Part shown: in pieces, positions 23,060 through 36,900 of the stretch
Layout of the letters: each line of letters opens with the position of its first letter
How positions within the stretch are numbered: position 1 is the first letter of the stretch
Source: Blastomyces gilchristii SLH14081
Lineage: Eukaryota; Ascomycota; Eurotiomycetes; Onygenales; Ajellomycetaceae
Length of the DNA stretch: 64,000 bases
Direction of reading: 5' to 3'
NCBI RefSeq assembly: GCF_000003855.2
Contig: NW_003101651.1
Location: 118,944-182,943 of the forward strand
Notes under the pieces: generated by a model
The model's database searches: none
The model's input: only the letters and a program-made list of their open reading frames with translations
Told to the model about the DNA's origin: nothing
Position numbers and translations under genes: made by a program

Positions 23060-23930
23060 TTTCACTCAGATGACAGAGAGAGAGTGTTTCTGACAATGTC
23101 TATATATTAATTCAAGAACTTTCTAAGAATAGAAATTTTCTAATTTCAATATCTTTATAACAATGTCTGACTATCACTGAGCTTCTTGTGAGTGTTTCTG
23201 CAACTTCTCTGATCACTTTTTATCAGCTGATGAAGCAGAGATACTGCTGCTCACAACTGTGTCTTCATCTCTCTCAGCTCTGCTACTGCACCTGATCTTC
23301 AGATCAGCAGTCAATTCCCTGTCTTTCTCAGGCCAGCTTCTGGCTCTAAGCAGTGTAGTTCTTCTCTTTGCTGTAAGTCTTCTTACAAGTAATTCCTTGC
23401 AGATTCTAGCTGACAGTTCTTATAAAGCTCTCAGTATTGTCAGTGTCTTCTGCAGCCCTGTGAACCTATAATCACTCACTCTCTGCTCACACAATTTCTG
23501 ACCAGACATATGCAAATATGTCTAGGTTCTCTATCAATGATCCTTGTACTGCAGCACATTTCTGCAATCTCATTGTCAATGAGAGATAAGTCTCTGAGTA
23601 CTTATAAAATCCGGGTAATCAAGGCAATGCAAATGTCATGAATTCATGATAAGAGTTAATCTGAGTAGATGAGCTCTCTCTCTGCATCTCAATTATTTTC
23701 AGGCTGAATACTTCAGCATAACTGAGAAAACAGACACAGCTTTGTAAGAAGTATCTGATCATATATACAGATAGTCAGCTCTCAAGACTCTGTCACAACT
23801 ATATATACTCTGGTGTTCAGCTTCTCTGAAGTCTGTGCATTTCTGACAGTTTTTATATCAAATATAACAATTATCTGTACTGTAGGCATGATACTCTCTA
23901 CTTCTTTGAAGAAGAAAATTAGTAGTTGTG
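23060..23930 (-). pseudogene. Gyp3-a extra 3' ORF, unknown function (broken)
   Basis: Same position and sequence as the better-preserved copy at 32763-33640 in Gyp3-b. Recognisable shared pieces are RNAQTSEKLN and LQKTLTILRALQELSARICKELL. Several stops are present. Function unknown. Confidence 0.6.
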
Positions 23931-24214
23931 AGAGAATTGAGTATTACAGATGATAAGAGTGTAAGTTTAAGTTTTCTTTATTTTTTCTTTATTAATCTTC
24001 AAATTATGTTCACAGTTCTGTTTATTTTCTTATTTTTTAGCTTTAATAAGAATATGATTTCTTCTTCTCTTATATACACTGCAGACTATTCATCTCAGTA
24101 GAAACTTATTATCTTATAGATTAAAGTTTATAAATAACAGTATTAATATCTTTATTATAATCAGATTCTTAGTGAAGACTACATCATTCTGACTTATCAG
24201 AATTTACAGTATGA

Positions 24215-27200
24215 AAGTCATGTCTCAGCTTCTATAGATATCTTATCTGTCTGAATAATTCTTAAGTGAACTCATTTATCTTATCAGAATATTCTTGTCA
24301 CTGAATCTTAAATCAGAGCTTGTAATCTCACTTCTCTGAGTTAATAATCTCTTTGATCTGATATTCTCTTTCACTCTCTAGTACTTTGTAAACAGAGTGA
24401 TGAGTCACAGAGTTCTCTTCTAAGAATTCCTTATATTCACAGAGCAAAGAGACATGAAAAATATTATATATTTATAACTCAGATAACAGTTTCAATCTGT
24501 AGAACTGTAAACTAACTTTCTCTATAATCTTACAAGACTCTGTCTATAAGAGATTCAGCTTCTTACTAGATCTTTGTATAATGATGTTTTCTAGACTTAG
24601 TCAGACTTTATTATCTTTCTTAAAACTCTTTATAATATGCTTAGAGTTATAGTATCTCTTCTGATACTCTTGAGTCTTTCTCAAGAATTCACAGGCTTTC
24701 TTCCAGATCTTCTGAATTCTCTCAGTCTGTTCATAAGTATCATCACACTCTATAGTATACTCTCACGGGTTCATCAAGATTATCTGTGAATAAGTCTCAG
24801 TGAGCATCTTAAAGAAGGTTTTATCTGTACTGACATACTTTGAGTTGTTGTATATAAACTCTGTAAGTGATAATCAATGCACTCAGTTATTCTGATTATA
24901 ATTAACAAAACACTGCAGATACTGTTTTAATATACTCATCAGATATTCTATCTGATTATCTATCTATTGATGAAAAGCTGTGCTTAGATCTTATAAGATC
25001 TTCAGTATAGTTATCAGATCAGATCAGAACTCTTCTGTGAAGATTAATTCTCTATCTGAGATAATGTTTATAGACAACTCATATAACTGAATCATATTAC
25101 AGATAAAAATGTGAGTTAAATTCTTTGACTTCAAGTTCTTGTAGATGAGTATAAAGTGTGTTATCTTGATAATGTAATTCACTATCATCAGCACACTGTC
25201 AAAGCAGATATTATATATATTCTTACTTTCAGAGAGGCTTACAAGAACATTTATTTCTAGCTGTTCTCAAGGTTCTCACAGAATGAGTAGAGGAGTAAGT
25301 TCTTCATATAGTCTGAATCACACTACTCATGAATTCTGATAAATAGTATAAGAATTCACTATCTTCTTCACAAGTTCTCATATCTTCAGTCAGAAGTATT
25401 TTCTTATAAGTAACTCATGAGTTCTAGTATCTGTAAAATGACCTGTTAGAGAAGAGTTATGATATCTTTTAATAAGTTCTATATATAGAAACTCATTTAC
25501 AGACATATAAATCTGACTCTCTCTTTATAAGAGATTATTTAAGTCTCTTTAATTCTTTATTTCTGCAGGATTGATCTCTGCTGTAAGCAGTTTTTAAATA
25601 TACTGAGTATATTCATTCTTCAGTTGCAGTTCAGACAATCTGAATAGAAGATCTTATAAAGACTTATACTCTGTTTTTTCTTACATCAGATCTTTCACAG
25701 TGCTTCTCAAAGCCTGCAAACTCTTCAGATTATAGATACTCTTTTCAAGAATTCTCACAGAGATTCTCAGAGTATTAACTCTCAGTGTTATAAGAAGTAG
25801 TTATACAGGCTTCTTCTCTCTCTCTCTTCTCTTCTCTTATGAGAGATTAGAAGACTCTTCAGTCAATCTCTTTATAACACTCAGTCTGAGTATTCTGTGA
25901 AGCTTTTCTATCTTCTCTAGTCTCTCTATATCTATCATCCTAGTCTTCTTAACATAGTCTGGTCTGTGAGAGAATTCATCTACTAAGTTCTTAGTTCTCT
26001 TGATATGTTCTATCTTGAATCAGAACTCACTCAGTCTCTGAGCTCAGTGAATCTGCTACTGTGAGAGTTTCTTGATTGAAGTAAACTGTTATAAGCTGTT
26101 ATGATCAGTTCTAACAGTAATCACTGTCATGAAACTCTCAAAGTAGTGATATCAGTAATGAAAGAATTTCACTATTATAAGAAGCTTCTGATTATAAATA
26201 TTATAGTTGATCTCTATAAGTTACATCTTCTGCAAGAAAAAGGTCACTGAAACTCAGTTCTTATTTGACTGTAGTTGTAAGACTATTTCTAAAATTATAA
26301 AGAAGAAGACATCTGTCTCTAATCTGATTAAGAGTAAGAAATCAAAGTGAAACAGTATCACTGTGTCTGTGAATATCTGTTTCAATCTTATAAAGATCTT
26401 ATAAGCTTCTGAGATAAGAAAGTTCTCACAGTTCTCTCTTCTTAATAATCTTTTCATTCTCTATTTATAAGATAACTTCTTCTTATTTTCACTCTTCAGC
26501 ATGTCTGTAAGAGCTAAGAAGATTCTCATGAATGCAAAGATAAATCATCTATAAAAATTCACAAAGCTCAGAAAGATCTGAATCTCATGAATACTAGTTA
26601 ACTCTAGCTATGATAGAATAGTCTCAATCTATGAAGATTTTATCTGAATATCATCTGCAGTGATTACATATTCTAGGAAATTAATTTAGTGAGTACTGAA
26701 GTTGCACTTCATGAGCTTAATATACAGTTCTGTCTTATCTAAAACCTTTAACACACTTTACACATGCTCAGTGTGTTCTTTCTTCTTCATAAAGTACATC
26801 ATCACATCATTCAGATATATTATCACAAAGACATTCAGATATATGTGAAGTGTTTTATTAATAAAAGACTGAAATGCTGCAGAGATATTAGTCAGATCAA
26901 AAGATATCACTAAATATTCAAATAATCTCAGTACAGTTCTAAAGACAGTTTTTCATTCATTCTCAGACTGTATTTACAGCTGTGTATATATATTGATCAC
27001 ATTCAGTTGTGTGAATATGACAGTTTCTGTGAGATGATTGATCACATTCTCAATCAGAGATAGAGAGTAGTGACTCTTTATTATCTTGAAGTTCAGATTA
27101 TAATAGTCTACACACAATCTGAGATCTTCATTCTTCTTCTTTATGAATATCACAGAGGCTTCTGCAGAGATCTATGAAGATCAGATAAAGTCATTCTTCA

Positions 27201-27600
27201 GATTCTTCTCTATATAGGTTCATAAGATCTCTATCTCATAATGAGAGAGCTTATAGATTGATTCTCAGAAGGGTTTCTGCTCTTCTATCAAATCTATTAT
27301 CAGATTCTTCTCACAGTGAGAAGAAAGCTCAGCTGTCTTTGCTAAGCTGAATATCTCTGTGAGATCTCAGTATTTCTCTGATATCTGAAGCTCAGTTTTC
27401 ATGACTGCAAGATTCTCAGATACTTACAAAGTTATTATATAGATGAGCTTGTCTTCTCTAATCAACTCTACAGCATTAACTGATTCTATCTCTATAAGTG
27501 AGTCTGTCAATACTGATCAGAAGTATAAACCTGACTCATAGACAGCTATGTGTGAATTATATCTTTGAAGCTATATAAGTTCTAAGTACATGTCATCTGC
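24215..27600 (-). pseudogene. Gyp3-a pol: PR-RT-RH-IN-chromodomain (broken)
   Basis: Minus strand. RT lies at about 26700-27180, with YLNDVMMYFMKKKEHTEH near 26785-26840 (catalytic Y-x-D-D reading YLND). RNase H is at about 25990-26460 (MKRLLRRENCENFLISEA, 26400-26457). Integrase is at about 24750-25400, including FDSVLMIVNYIIKITHF. A chromodomain lies at about 24215-24380. Stops are frequent and it cannot be expressed. Confidence 0.83.
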
Positions 27601-28950
27601 AATATCTGTGATAATCACAGTTTCTGCAAATCTTCTTCAGATTTCAGAGAGATCTTGCAATTCAAAGATGATTCTCATGAGTCTCTCAGCTCTCAGATCT
27701 GAGTTCTCATGTCCTGCTTATTGTAAGAGCAGGTTCTCAGTCTTCATCTTTCAGCTCATTCACTTCACAAGCTTTAGAGACATCACAGTGATCTGGGATC
27801 CTGAGTTCATCAATGCTTTTCATGCTTGCAGAGCAGCAGCATCATAATATGATCTCTTTCTATAAGTAAGCATTTTCATTGAGAGAGTAACAGATTCAGG
27901 TGTCAGCTTTAAGACTCTTAAGAAGGCTGTTACTGACTCTGTCTGTGACTTCTCAAATTTCTATTTTGATTTGTCTGAACAGTTTGTGTGAAGATATTCT
28001 GATTTAGAACAGATGAAGCAGAGTCTCTTTTTCTTAGTCTCTCTATTATACACTCTATTCACAGAAGCTTGTGAAGCTCTCTCTCTCTGCTCAGCAGTCA
28101 GACACAAATCTCTCTGTGTCTTATCATCTTTTTCTGACAAATCTGTTCTCTGTTGTTCTGATTCTTACAGAGCTGATCAGTGATTTACTCTCTATAAGTC
28201 TGTGACTCTCACAGTGATTCACAAGCAGTGAATGAGAGTCATCAGTTTCTTCAGAATCAAGAGCTTAGAGTCTTACTCAATGAGCTTATTCTGTATATCT
28301 TTATTCAGTCTCTTTATAAATATTATTATTCAGGTCTTGTTTCAGGACCCTGTTTTCACAGGTCTCAATTCATATTATAATTTCATGAAGTGCTATGAGT
28401 AGTCTTCATCAGATTCTTCACCTCTTTTTCTAATATTAGTGATCACAGCTCAGATGTTCTCTGTTCAGCTTATGAAGTCTCTCAACTTATTCTCTAGATA
28501 GATCTTGAGAACAGATCAGCAGAATCTCTCATGATTATTCTTTAGATGATTCAGCCAGTTCTTGACTTCAGTGTAATAGAGGTCTGTCATTACATAGATG
28601 ACAGCTTCTTTATCTTTTATATCACACAGTCAGACTTGTGAGTCAATTTCAAATGCAAACTCACAAAAGCTTTTATAGATTGTGGTTCAATAAGTGGCCT
28701 TAAGTAGTCATAGCTTAAGAAAGTTTCTTTTCAGTTTACAGGTGTTTCTGAAGATCATGTCTAGAGACTCAGTTTGAGAGTGTTTACAGACAGTAAGCAT
28801 TTCTTACAGAAAAATAGCTTATTCTCACAGAAGATGCTCAAGAATGTTCTTCACTGAGATTGATTCATTTGTGAATTCAGAGAGTTTCTCTGTCACAGAT
28901 GCAGAGAATGATGTTCTGTGAGTGATTGATAAGTTCTCTGAGACTTCTTT
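27600..28950 (-). pseudogene. Gyp3-a gag with CCHC knuckle (broken)
   Basis: Minus strand. The zinc knuckle at 27979-28020 reads CFICSKSEYLHTNC, C-x2-C-x4-H-x4-C with His changed to Tyr. The gag core upstream includes NWLNHLKNNHERF near 28520-28560. Located inside the 5' LTR at 29079. Confidence 0.78.
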
Positions 28951-29078
28951 CACAGAAGTTATTCATGATTCAGATGGCTGCTTCTGAGTGTCTGTAGTAG
29001 AGTTCACAGGGGTTGAAGTATGTGAGTTTCTAGTTCTTTCAGTTATAACAGACAGTTGCTGACTGACTGAGCTTGAAA

Positions 29079-29336
29079 TGTAAGAATAAGTGCTCACAGG
29101 TGATTATTTGAGTGTTTACAGCTTGATGTGATATATACTGTTAACTACTAGAAGTATTCACAGTAGAAAGATAAAATGTAGAGATTAAATGTATAATAGC
29201 ATTCAAGCTGAGTTATAAATAGTATTCATGAACTTCAGTCTATATAGTTGTGTGTAGCCAAGGGCCGCTAGCCCTATTGATTACACAAGAGATAGGAATA
29301 GAGGTAAAGAATCCGCGAGGAGCGGAATTTCTTACA
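29079..29336 (-). repeat. Gyp3-a 5' LTR
   Basis: Inner start mutated (gctcacaggtgattatttgag). Outer end spared (gccaagggccgctagccc; atccgcgaggagcgg). Confidence 0.93.
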
Positions 29337-31788
29337 CATAGTGAAGAAAGCATACAACATTCTCATTATATAAGAACAAGTGAGTCAATTGTAATAGAAA
29401 ATACTGCAATCAAGTATGTCTCAGCAGAGAACAGATAATCAGACTTCTATGACACAAGTCACACATCTGAATATGATGAATCTAGATCTGAATGCTATTG
29501 TTAAAGCACTGAATTCTCTGAAAAAGAAATCCTCTAAGTGAAAACCTTGATATCATGAGTATCAAGCTTGCTTCAACTGTGAATGTCAAAATCATGATAT
29601 AAAAGATTGCACTCAGCATGCACAGTCAAGAGAAGTAAGAGAGTCAAAAAACTAGCAGAATCAGTGAGCTCAGAGACACTTACTGATATTCTATGAAAAG
29701 CCTTCAAAGTGAAAGAGATGTCTGTATTAGATAACTCTCTGAATTCTATGAATGTAAAGAGAAAGCAGGCTTCTAACTGAAGTACAGATGAGAATGAAGT
29801 GAACACTCATCTGAATATCTTAAGACCTGAAATGTTAATGTATAGAGAGCACTTGAATAAGAATCAAGAGATGGCTGCAAAAGTGTTAGCAGATACAGAA
29901 GCTTCTATATAATATATTAATGATTATATGATCTGAAGATTGAAAGAGGTTTACTGAGTGAAGAATCTCTGATACATAAGATTATCTGATAACTGATATT
30001 TGATATTACCTGTAAAAGTAAGAGTTTTCTTACACTTCAGAGAATGATCTTGCTATATTTGAGTGTAAGAGCTGCAGAACATGAAATACAACCTTATTTT
30101 CAGACTTAATTAATTTCAAAGATTCAATCTGCAGATTCAATGATGTACATGTCATATGCAGTTGACTGATAGAAAGAAAATGATTCATACAATTCTATCA
30201 ACTGATATGAGAAGGACATTTCATGTCTCTGATATAGAAGAGTTAAATCTGCTTATGCATTAATAAGTAAAGAGAATAATTTACAAGACCTTATTTGAAA
30301 GCATTCTGTATGTCATACAAGACCTGAAAGTGAAGAAAACCAAGATAAAAGATATGTAGAAGAATAAGTGTATGAAGAAGCTTCTGAAGAAGTATGAGAA
30401 GATCTTCTGAACAGATCTTTCACTGAAATTGTCACTGAAATGAGGATTTATACATGAGATTGACATGAGGGACACAAAACCAGTCAATCAGAATGTGTAC
30501 CCTCTGTCACAAACATATCTTGAAGAACAGAAGTGTCAGATCACAGACCTTCTAGAACATGATCTCATACAATTCTTATTAAGTGTGTGAGACTTTTCAG
30601 TTCTATTTGTGAAAAAGGCAGATGAGAAGTGATGAATGTGTATCAATTACTGAGCACTTAACAAGCTTATGATCAAGAATGAATATTCACTGTCATGAAT
30701 TCAACAACAGTTAAATATGATTGAAAACACCTGATATCTATCAAAGATCAATCTTCTCTCAGAATACTGACAGATCTGTGTAGATAAACTGTCAGTCTCA
30801 TAAACCATATTTAATATACAATGAGAAAAGTTTGAATTTCTGACAATGTTATTCAGTCTGATCAATGCATCTGTCATCTTTCAAATGATGATGAATACAA
30901 TTCTTTATAAACAGAATGAAACCTCATGTCTCATATATCTTGATAACATTCTAGTCTTTTCAAACTCATATAACAAATATCTGAAGCATCTCAATGAAGT
31001 GCTTATAACTCTGACAGAGTATAAGCTCTATATCAAATCAATCAAGTGTGTGTTTGAAACAGAAGAGTTGAAGTTCATAGAATATGTAGTGAGTGATGAC
31101 TGTATATACCTCATTTCAGAGAAATTGAATGTCATAGTGAATTGACTGTGGCTGAGAAATATACATCATGTACAACAGTTTCTTGAGTTAGTCTCATACT
31201 ACTGCAGATTTATCAAGGATTTTGTATGAATATCTGCATCACTCTCAGATTTCTTAAGAGAAATGAATGCAAATCTGTAAAAGAAGAAGTTTCATTCAAT
31301 CATCTGAAATACTGTGTGCAAAGAGGCTTTTCTCACACTGAGAGAATATGTAACAACATTCTCAGTGTTTATTTAACTAGATTGTAATAAACCTTTCTAC
31401 ATTGAGATGAACACATCTGAATGAGCTATCAGAGGCGCTCTTCTACAGATAAGTAAGAACAGCAAGCTGCACTCAGTGACATATGATGATAGAAAACTAT
31501 CAGATGCTGAGCTCAATTACTCAGTGTATGAAAAGAAATTGCTAGTGATCAAGCATGTGCTGATGTTATAAGATAGATATATTGATAACAGACATATAAT
31601 AACAGTGATCACAGATTATGAAAGCCTCATCTATCTACAATCAATGATAAAACCTTTCAAACACTTAGCATGTTGAATCTCAGAGTTTCAAGTGTATGAT
31701 CTTCATATCAAATACTGAAAGAAATCAGATGTCATAATATCTGATATAATCAGTCACAGATCTGATTTCATGAGTGAGAGTTCTGTGA

Positions 31789-31793
31789 ACTAG
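31789..31793. repeat. Gyp3-b target duplication, left
   Basis: actag, repeated at 39039-39043. Confidence 0.88.
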
Positions 31794-32050
31794 TGTAAGA
31801 ATAAGTGCTCGCAGGCGATTATTCGGGTGTTTGCAGCTTGGCGTGATATGTACTGTTAACTACTAGAAGTGTTTGTGATAGAAAGATAAATGTAGAGGTC
31901 AAATGTATCATAGTATTCAAGCTGAGTTGTAAATAGTATTCATGAATTCCAGTCTATATAGTTGTGTGTAGCCAAGGGCCGCTAGCCCTATTAATTACAT
32001 GAGAGATAGAAATAGGGGTAAAGAATCTGCAAGGAGCGGGATTTCTTACA
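31794..32050 (-). repeat. Gyp3-b 3' LTR
   Basis: Outer start spared (gctcgcaggcgattattcggg). Inner end partly mutated (gaatctgcaaggagcggg against ggatccgcgaggagcggg). Confidence 0.94.
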
Positions 32051-32762
32051 TACTTCTCTCTCTCTAAGACTTTGTCTGTGAAGCCTTTCACTGAGTAACT
32101 TCATAGTCAGCTCAGCACTGCAGTGATACTCACTAAAAATCCTTCACATCTATAAAAAACCTCAGTGAGGAAAAATCCCTTGTTATTATAAAGAGAAAAG
32201 AGTCTGTCACTCAGTTCCTTGTTCTGTGAGGTTCTTTATGATCTACAGATTCTTCTCTGACTATCATACAGATTCATCTCATATCTTTCATATAGAAGAG
32301 TTCTGATTGACTCTTAATCATTTTCATGAGATTCTTGTGTGACTATTACACAGATTCATCTCACAGGTGAATCACTCTCTGTGAGATCACTCTCATTAAA
32401 GAGAAACATTCACAAGTTAATCTTTTATTCATTCTCACAAATCATTGCTCTTTAATACTGTAGAATTGTGAGGAATTTTCCATTCTTTCATTAACTCTGT
32501 AGAATTGTAGAATCAAGATGTTCACAGTCTGCAATCACTCTTTATAGTCATATAGAAAGATTCAGACCTGCAATTCACAATTACTCTTATTTACTAGAGT
32601 AATCTGACTGTTCTGCAGAATCACTCACAGTGCAAGCAAACCTCTCTAGAGTAGTATAAATATTCCAGATCTGTTCACAGAATCTCATCTTCTTTTCTCT
32701 TTTTCTATAACAGCTCTCATTCTCACAAACTGTGAGTATTCTCATTCATCTGTGAAGTGTTT
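32051..32762 (-). other. Gyp3-b 3' untranslated region with polypurine tract
   Basis: Minus strand beside the LTR reads ttagagagagagaagta, the polypurine tract. The remainder parallels 22346-23050, with no ORF recognised. Confidence 0.6.
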
Positions 32763-33640
32763 TCACTCAGATGACAGAGAGAGAGTGTTTCTAATAATAT
32801 TCACATATTGATTCAAGAACTTCTCAAGAATAAAAATTTTTTCAATTTCAATATCTTTATAAACAATATCTGGCTGCTGCTGAGCTTCTTGTGAGTGTTC
32901 CTGTGACTTCTCTGATTGCTTTTTACTGGCTGGTGAAGCAGGGGCACTGCTGCTCACAACTGCATCTTCACTTCTCTCAGCTCTGTCACTGCATCTGATC
33001 TTCAGGCCAGCAGCCCATCTCATTCCTTCTTCAGGCCAGCCCCTGGCTCTAAGCAGTGCAGTTCTCTTCTTTGCTGTAAGTCTTCTCATAAGTAATTCCT
33101 TACAGATTCTAGCTGACAGTTCTTGCAAAGCTCTCAGTGTTGTCAGTGTCTTCTGCAGCTCTGCAGGCCTATGATCATCCCCCTCCTGCCTGCACAATCT
33201 CTGACCAGATATATGCAAATATGTCTAGGTTCTCTATCAATGGTTCTCACACCACAGTGCATTTCCACAATCTCATTGCCAATGAGAGATAAGTCTCTGA
33301 GTACCTGCAAAATCTGGGTAATCAAGGCAATGTGAATGCTATGAATTCATGACAGAAGTTGACCTGAGCAGATAAGCTCTCTCTCTGCATCTTCATTGTT
33401 TTCAGGCTGAATACTTCAGCACAACTAGAAGAGTGAACACAGCTTCATAAGAGATATCTGATCACACACACAGATAATCAGTCTCTAAGGCTCTACTGCA
33501 ACTGCATGCACTCTGGTGTTCAGCTTCTCTGAAGTCTGTGCATTTCTGACAGCCTTCACATCAAATATAACAATTGTCTGTACTATGAATATAATACTCT
33601 CTGCTTCTTTAAAGAAGAAAATTGATAGTTATAAGAGGAT
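32763..33640 (-). pseudogene. Gyp3-b extra 3' ORF, best-preserved copy, unknown function
   Basis: Two overlapping frames. The upstream one (33640 to 33143) contains IVIFDVKAVRNAQTSEKLN and IGNEIVEMHCGVRTIDREP, with a few transition stops. The downstream one (33218 to 32763) has 151 open codons but begins with TTG, not ATG, so it would need a frameshift or splice from the upstream frame. It holds a basic helical part (ELSARICKELLMRRLTAKK), then a Ser/Ala/Gln-rich low-complexity part (SSSAPASPASKKQSEKS) and an acidic, hydrophobic end. The same two-frame arrangement occurs in Gyp3-a and Gyp3-c, so it belongs to the family. No known family was recognised. An env-like, capsid-accessory or captured protein is possible. 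Confidence 0.6.
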
Positions 33641-33925
33641 TGAGTGTTATGAATATTGATGATGTGAGTGTGAATTTTCTTTATTTTTTCTTTATTAGTC
33701 TCTAAATTGTATTTGCAGTCCTGTTTATTTTCTTGTTTTTTAGCTTTAATAAGAACATGTTTTCTTCTTTCCTTGCATACACTGCAGACTGTTCATCTCA
33801 GTAGAAACTCATTATCTTATAGACTAGAATTCACAAATGATAGTGTTAATATCTTTATCATAATCAGGTTCTTAGCAAAGACTGCATCATTCTGACTTAT
33901 CAGAATTCACAGTATGAAAGTCATG
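33641..33925 (-). other. Gyp3-b spacer between chromodomain and extra ORF
   Basis: AT-rich mutated sequence with a T-rich tract (ttttctttattttttctttatt region near 33675-33700). No domain was recognised. Confidence 0.4.
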
Positions 33926-36900
33926 TCTCAGTTTCTGCAGATATCTTATCTGTCTGAATGATTCTCAAGTGAACTCATTCATCTTGTCAGAATACTCTTG
34001 TCACTGAATCTTGAATCAGAGCTCATGATCTCACTTCTCTGAGTCAATAATCTCTTTAATCTGATATTCTCTTTCACTCTCTAGTGCTTCATAGACAGAG
34101 TGATGAGTCATAGAATTCTCTTCTAAGAATTCCTTATATTCACAGAGCAAAGAGACATGAAAAACATTATACATCTATAACTCAGATGACAGTTTCAATC
34201 TATAGAACTGTAAACTAACTTTCTTTATAATCTTATAAGACTCTGTCTGTAAGAGATTCAGCTTCTTACTAGATCTCTACATGATGATGTTTTCTAGACT
34301 CAGTCAGACTCTATTATCTTTCTTGAAACTCTTTGTGATATGCTTGAAGTCATAGTATCTCTTCTGATACTCTTGAGCCTTTCTCAAGGATTTGCAGACT
34401 TTCTCCTGAATCTCCTGAATTCTCTCAGCTCATTCACAGGCATCACCACACTCTATAGTGTACTCTTGCAGGTTCATTAAGATTATTTGCAGATGAGTCT
34501 CAGTAAGCATCTCAAAGAGGGTTTTGTCTGTGCTGACATGCTTTGAGTTGTTATACACAAACTTCATGAGTGATAATCAATACACTCAGTCATTCTGATT
34601 GTAATTGACAAAGCACTGCAGATACTGTTTCAATATACTTATCAGATGTTCTGTCTGATCATCTGTCTATTGATAAAAAGCTGTGCTTAGATCTCACAAG
34701 ATCTTCAGTATAGTTATCAGATCAGATCAGAACTCTTCTGCAAAGATTGATTCTCTGTCTGAGATAATGTTTACAGATAATTCATGCAACTGAATCACAT
34801 TGCAGATAAAGATGTGAGTTAAATTCTTTGACTTCAAGTTCTTACAGATGAGTATAAAGTGTGTTATCTTGATAAAGTAATTCACTATCATCAGCACACT
34901 GTCAAAGCAGGCATTATATATATTCTTGCTTTCAGAGAGACTTACAAGAGCATTCATTTCTAGCTGTTCTCAAGGTTTCTGCAGAATGAGTAGAGAAGTA
35001 AGTTCTTCATATAATCTGAACTGTACTACTCACAAACCCTGATAAACAGTATAAGAATTCACTATCTTCTTCACAAGTTCTCACATCTTCAGTCAGAAGT
35101 ATTTTCTTATAAGCAACTCATGAGTTCTAGTGTCTGTAAAATGATCTGCTAGAGAAGAGTCATGATATCTTTTGATAAGTTCTATATATAGAAACTCATT
35201 CACAGGTATATAAATTCAGTCCTCTCTTCACAAGAGATTATTTAAGTCTCTTTAACTCTTTGTTTCTGCAGGATTGATCTCTGCTGTAAGCAGTTTTCAA
35301 ATATACTGAGTATATTCATTCTTCAGTTGCAGTTCAGATAATCTGAATAGAAGATCTTATAAAGACTTATACTCTGTTTCTTCTTGCATCAGGTCTTCTG
35401 CAGTACTTCTCAAAGCCTGCAAATTCTTCAGATTATAGATACTCTCTTCAAGAATTCTTACAGAGATTCTCAGAGTGTTGACTCTCAGTGTTGTAGAGAG
35501 TAGTTGTATAGACTTCTTCTCTCTCTTCTCTCTCTTCTCTCACAGAGAATTGAGAGACTCTTCAGTCAATCTCTTTACAACACTCAGTTCAAGCATCTCA
35601 TGAAGCTTTTCTGTCTTCTCTAGTCTCTCTGTATCTGTCATCCTGGCCTTCTTAACATAGTCTGGCCTGTGAGAGAGTTTGTTCACTGAGTTCTTAGTTT
35701 TCTTAATATATTCTATCTTGAATCAGAACTCACTCAGTCTCTGAGCTCAGTGAATCTATCACTGTGAGAGTTTCTTAATTAAAGTAAACTATTATAAGCT
35801 GTCATGATTGATTCTAACAGTAATCACTGTTACAAGACTCTCAAAGTAGTGACATCAGTGATAGAAGAATTTCACTATTATAAGAAGCTTCTAATTATGA
35901 ATGTCATAGTTAATCTTCATAAGTTACATCTTCTGTAAGAAAAAGATCACTGAAACTCAGTTCTCATTTAACTGTAGTTGTAAGATTATTTCTGAAATTG
36001 CAAAGAAGAAGATATCTGTCTTCAATCTGATTAAGAGTAAGAGATCAAAGTGAAACAGTATCACTGTATTCATGAATATCTGTTTCAATCTTGTAAAGGC
36101 TCTGTGAGCTTCTGAAATAAGAAAGTTCTCACAGTTCTCTCTTCTTAATAATCTTTTCATTCTTCATTCATAGAATGACTTCTTCTTATTTTCATTCTTC
36201 AGCATGTCTGTAAGGACTAAGAAGATTCTCATGAATACAAAGATAAATTATCTATAGAAATTCATAAAGCTCAGAAAGATCTGAATCTCATAAATACTAG
36301 TTAGCTTCAGTCATGATAGAATAGTCTTAATCTATGAAGATTTCATCTGAATATTATCTGTGATGATTACATATTCTAGAAAATTAATTCAGCAGGCACT
36401 GAAGTTGCACTTCATGAGCTTAACATACAGTTCTGTCTCATCTAAGACCTTCAACATGCTTTGCACATGCTCAGTGTGTTCTTTCTTCTTCATGAAGTAC
36501 ATCATCACATCATTCAGATATATTACTACAAAGACATTCAGATATACATGAAGTGTTTTATTAATGAAAGACTGAAATACTGCAGAGATATTAGTCAGAT
36601 TAAAAGACATCACTAGATATTCAAACAATCTCAGTGCAGTTCTAAAGACAGTCTTTCATTCATTCTCAGATTATATTCACAGCTGTGTATATATATTAAT
36701 CACATTCAGTTGTGTAAATATGACAGCTTTCATAAGACAGTTGATCACATTCTCAATCAGAGATAGAGAATAGTGACTCTTTATTATCTTAAAGTTCAGA
36801 TTGCAGTAGTCTACATATAATCTGAGATCTTTATTCTTTTTCTTCATGAATATCACAGAGGCTTCTGCAGAGACCTGTGAAGATCAGATGAAGTCATTCT

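Larger units (their letters stand above)
22088..29336 (-). mobile_element. Gyp3-a, full-length Ty3/gypsy chromovirus inside Gyp4 gag
   Basis: 7249 bp, minus strand, LTRs 22088-22345 and 29079-29336 (258 bp), TSD catag. Collinear along its length with Gyp3-b and, inverted, with Gyp3-c. Minus-strand order is gag (CCHC), protease, RT, RNase H, integrase, chromodomain, an extra ORF, then a 3' untranslated region of about 700 bp. It is more heavily mutated than Gyp3-b. Confidence 0.93.
21145..29830 (+). pseudogene. Gyp4 gag (broken; interrupted by Gyp3-a)
   Basis: Frame opens with ATG at 21145 (MNISSS) and runs to the Gyp3-a insertion at 22087, then resumes at 29342. A gag core is readable before the break (ELTDRQLIKF; CYEHFTECR; LTSFCLQIFIHSLTSELRVK). 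After the break, 29569-29610 encodes CFNCECQNHDIKDC, a complete C-x2-C-x4-H-x4-C zinc knuckle with all four ligands kept. A coiled, charged region (SGLQQKIEHLYRQITTLNLK) lies near 21445-21500. Gag packages the element RNA. Stops arise mostly from Trp and Gln codons. Confidence 0.8.

Noticed and set aside
23259..23471. Small plus-strand ORF with a leader-like hydrophobic N-terminus
   Set aside because: Antisense shadow of the Gyp3-a extra ORF; the homologous plus-strand frame is not kept in Gyp3-b.
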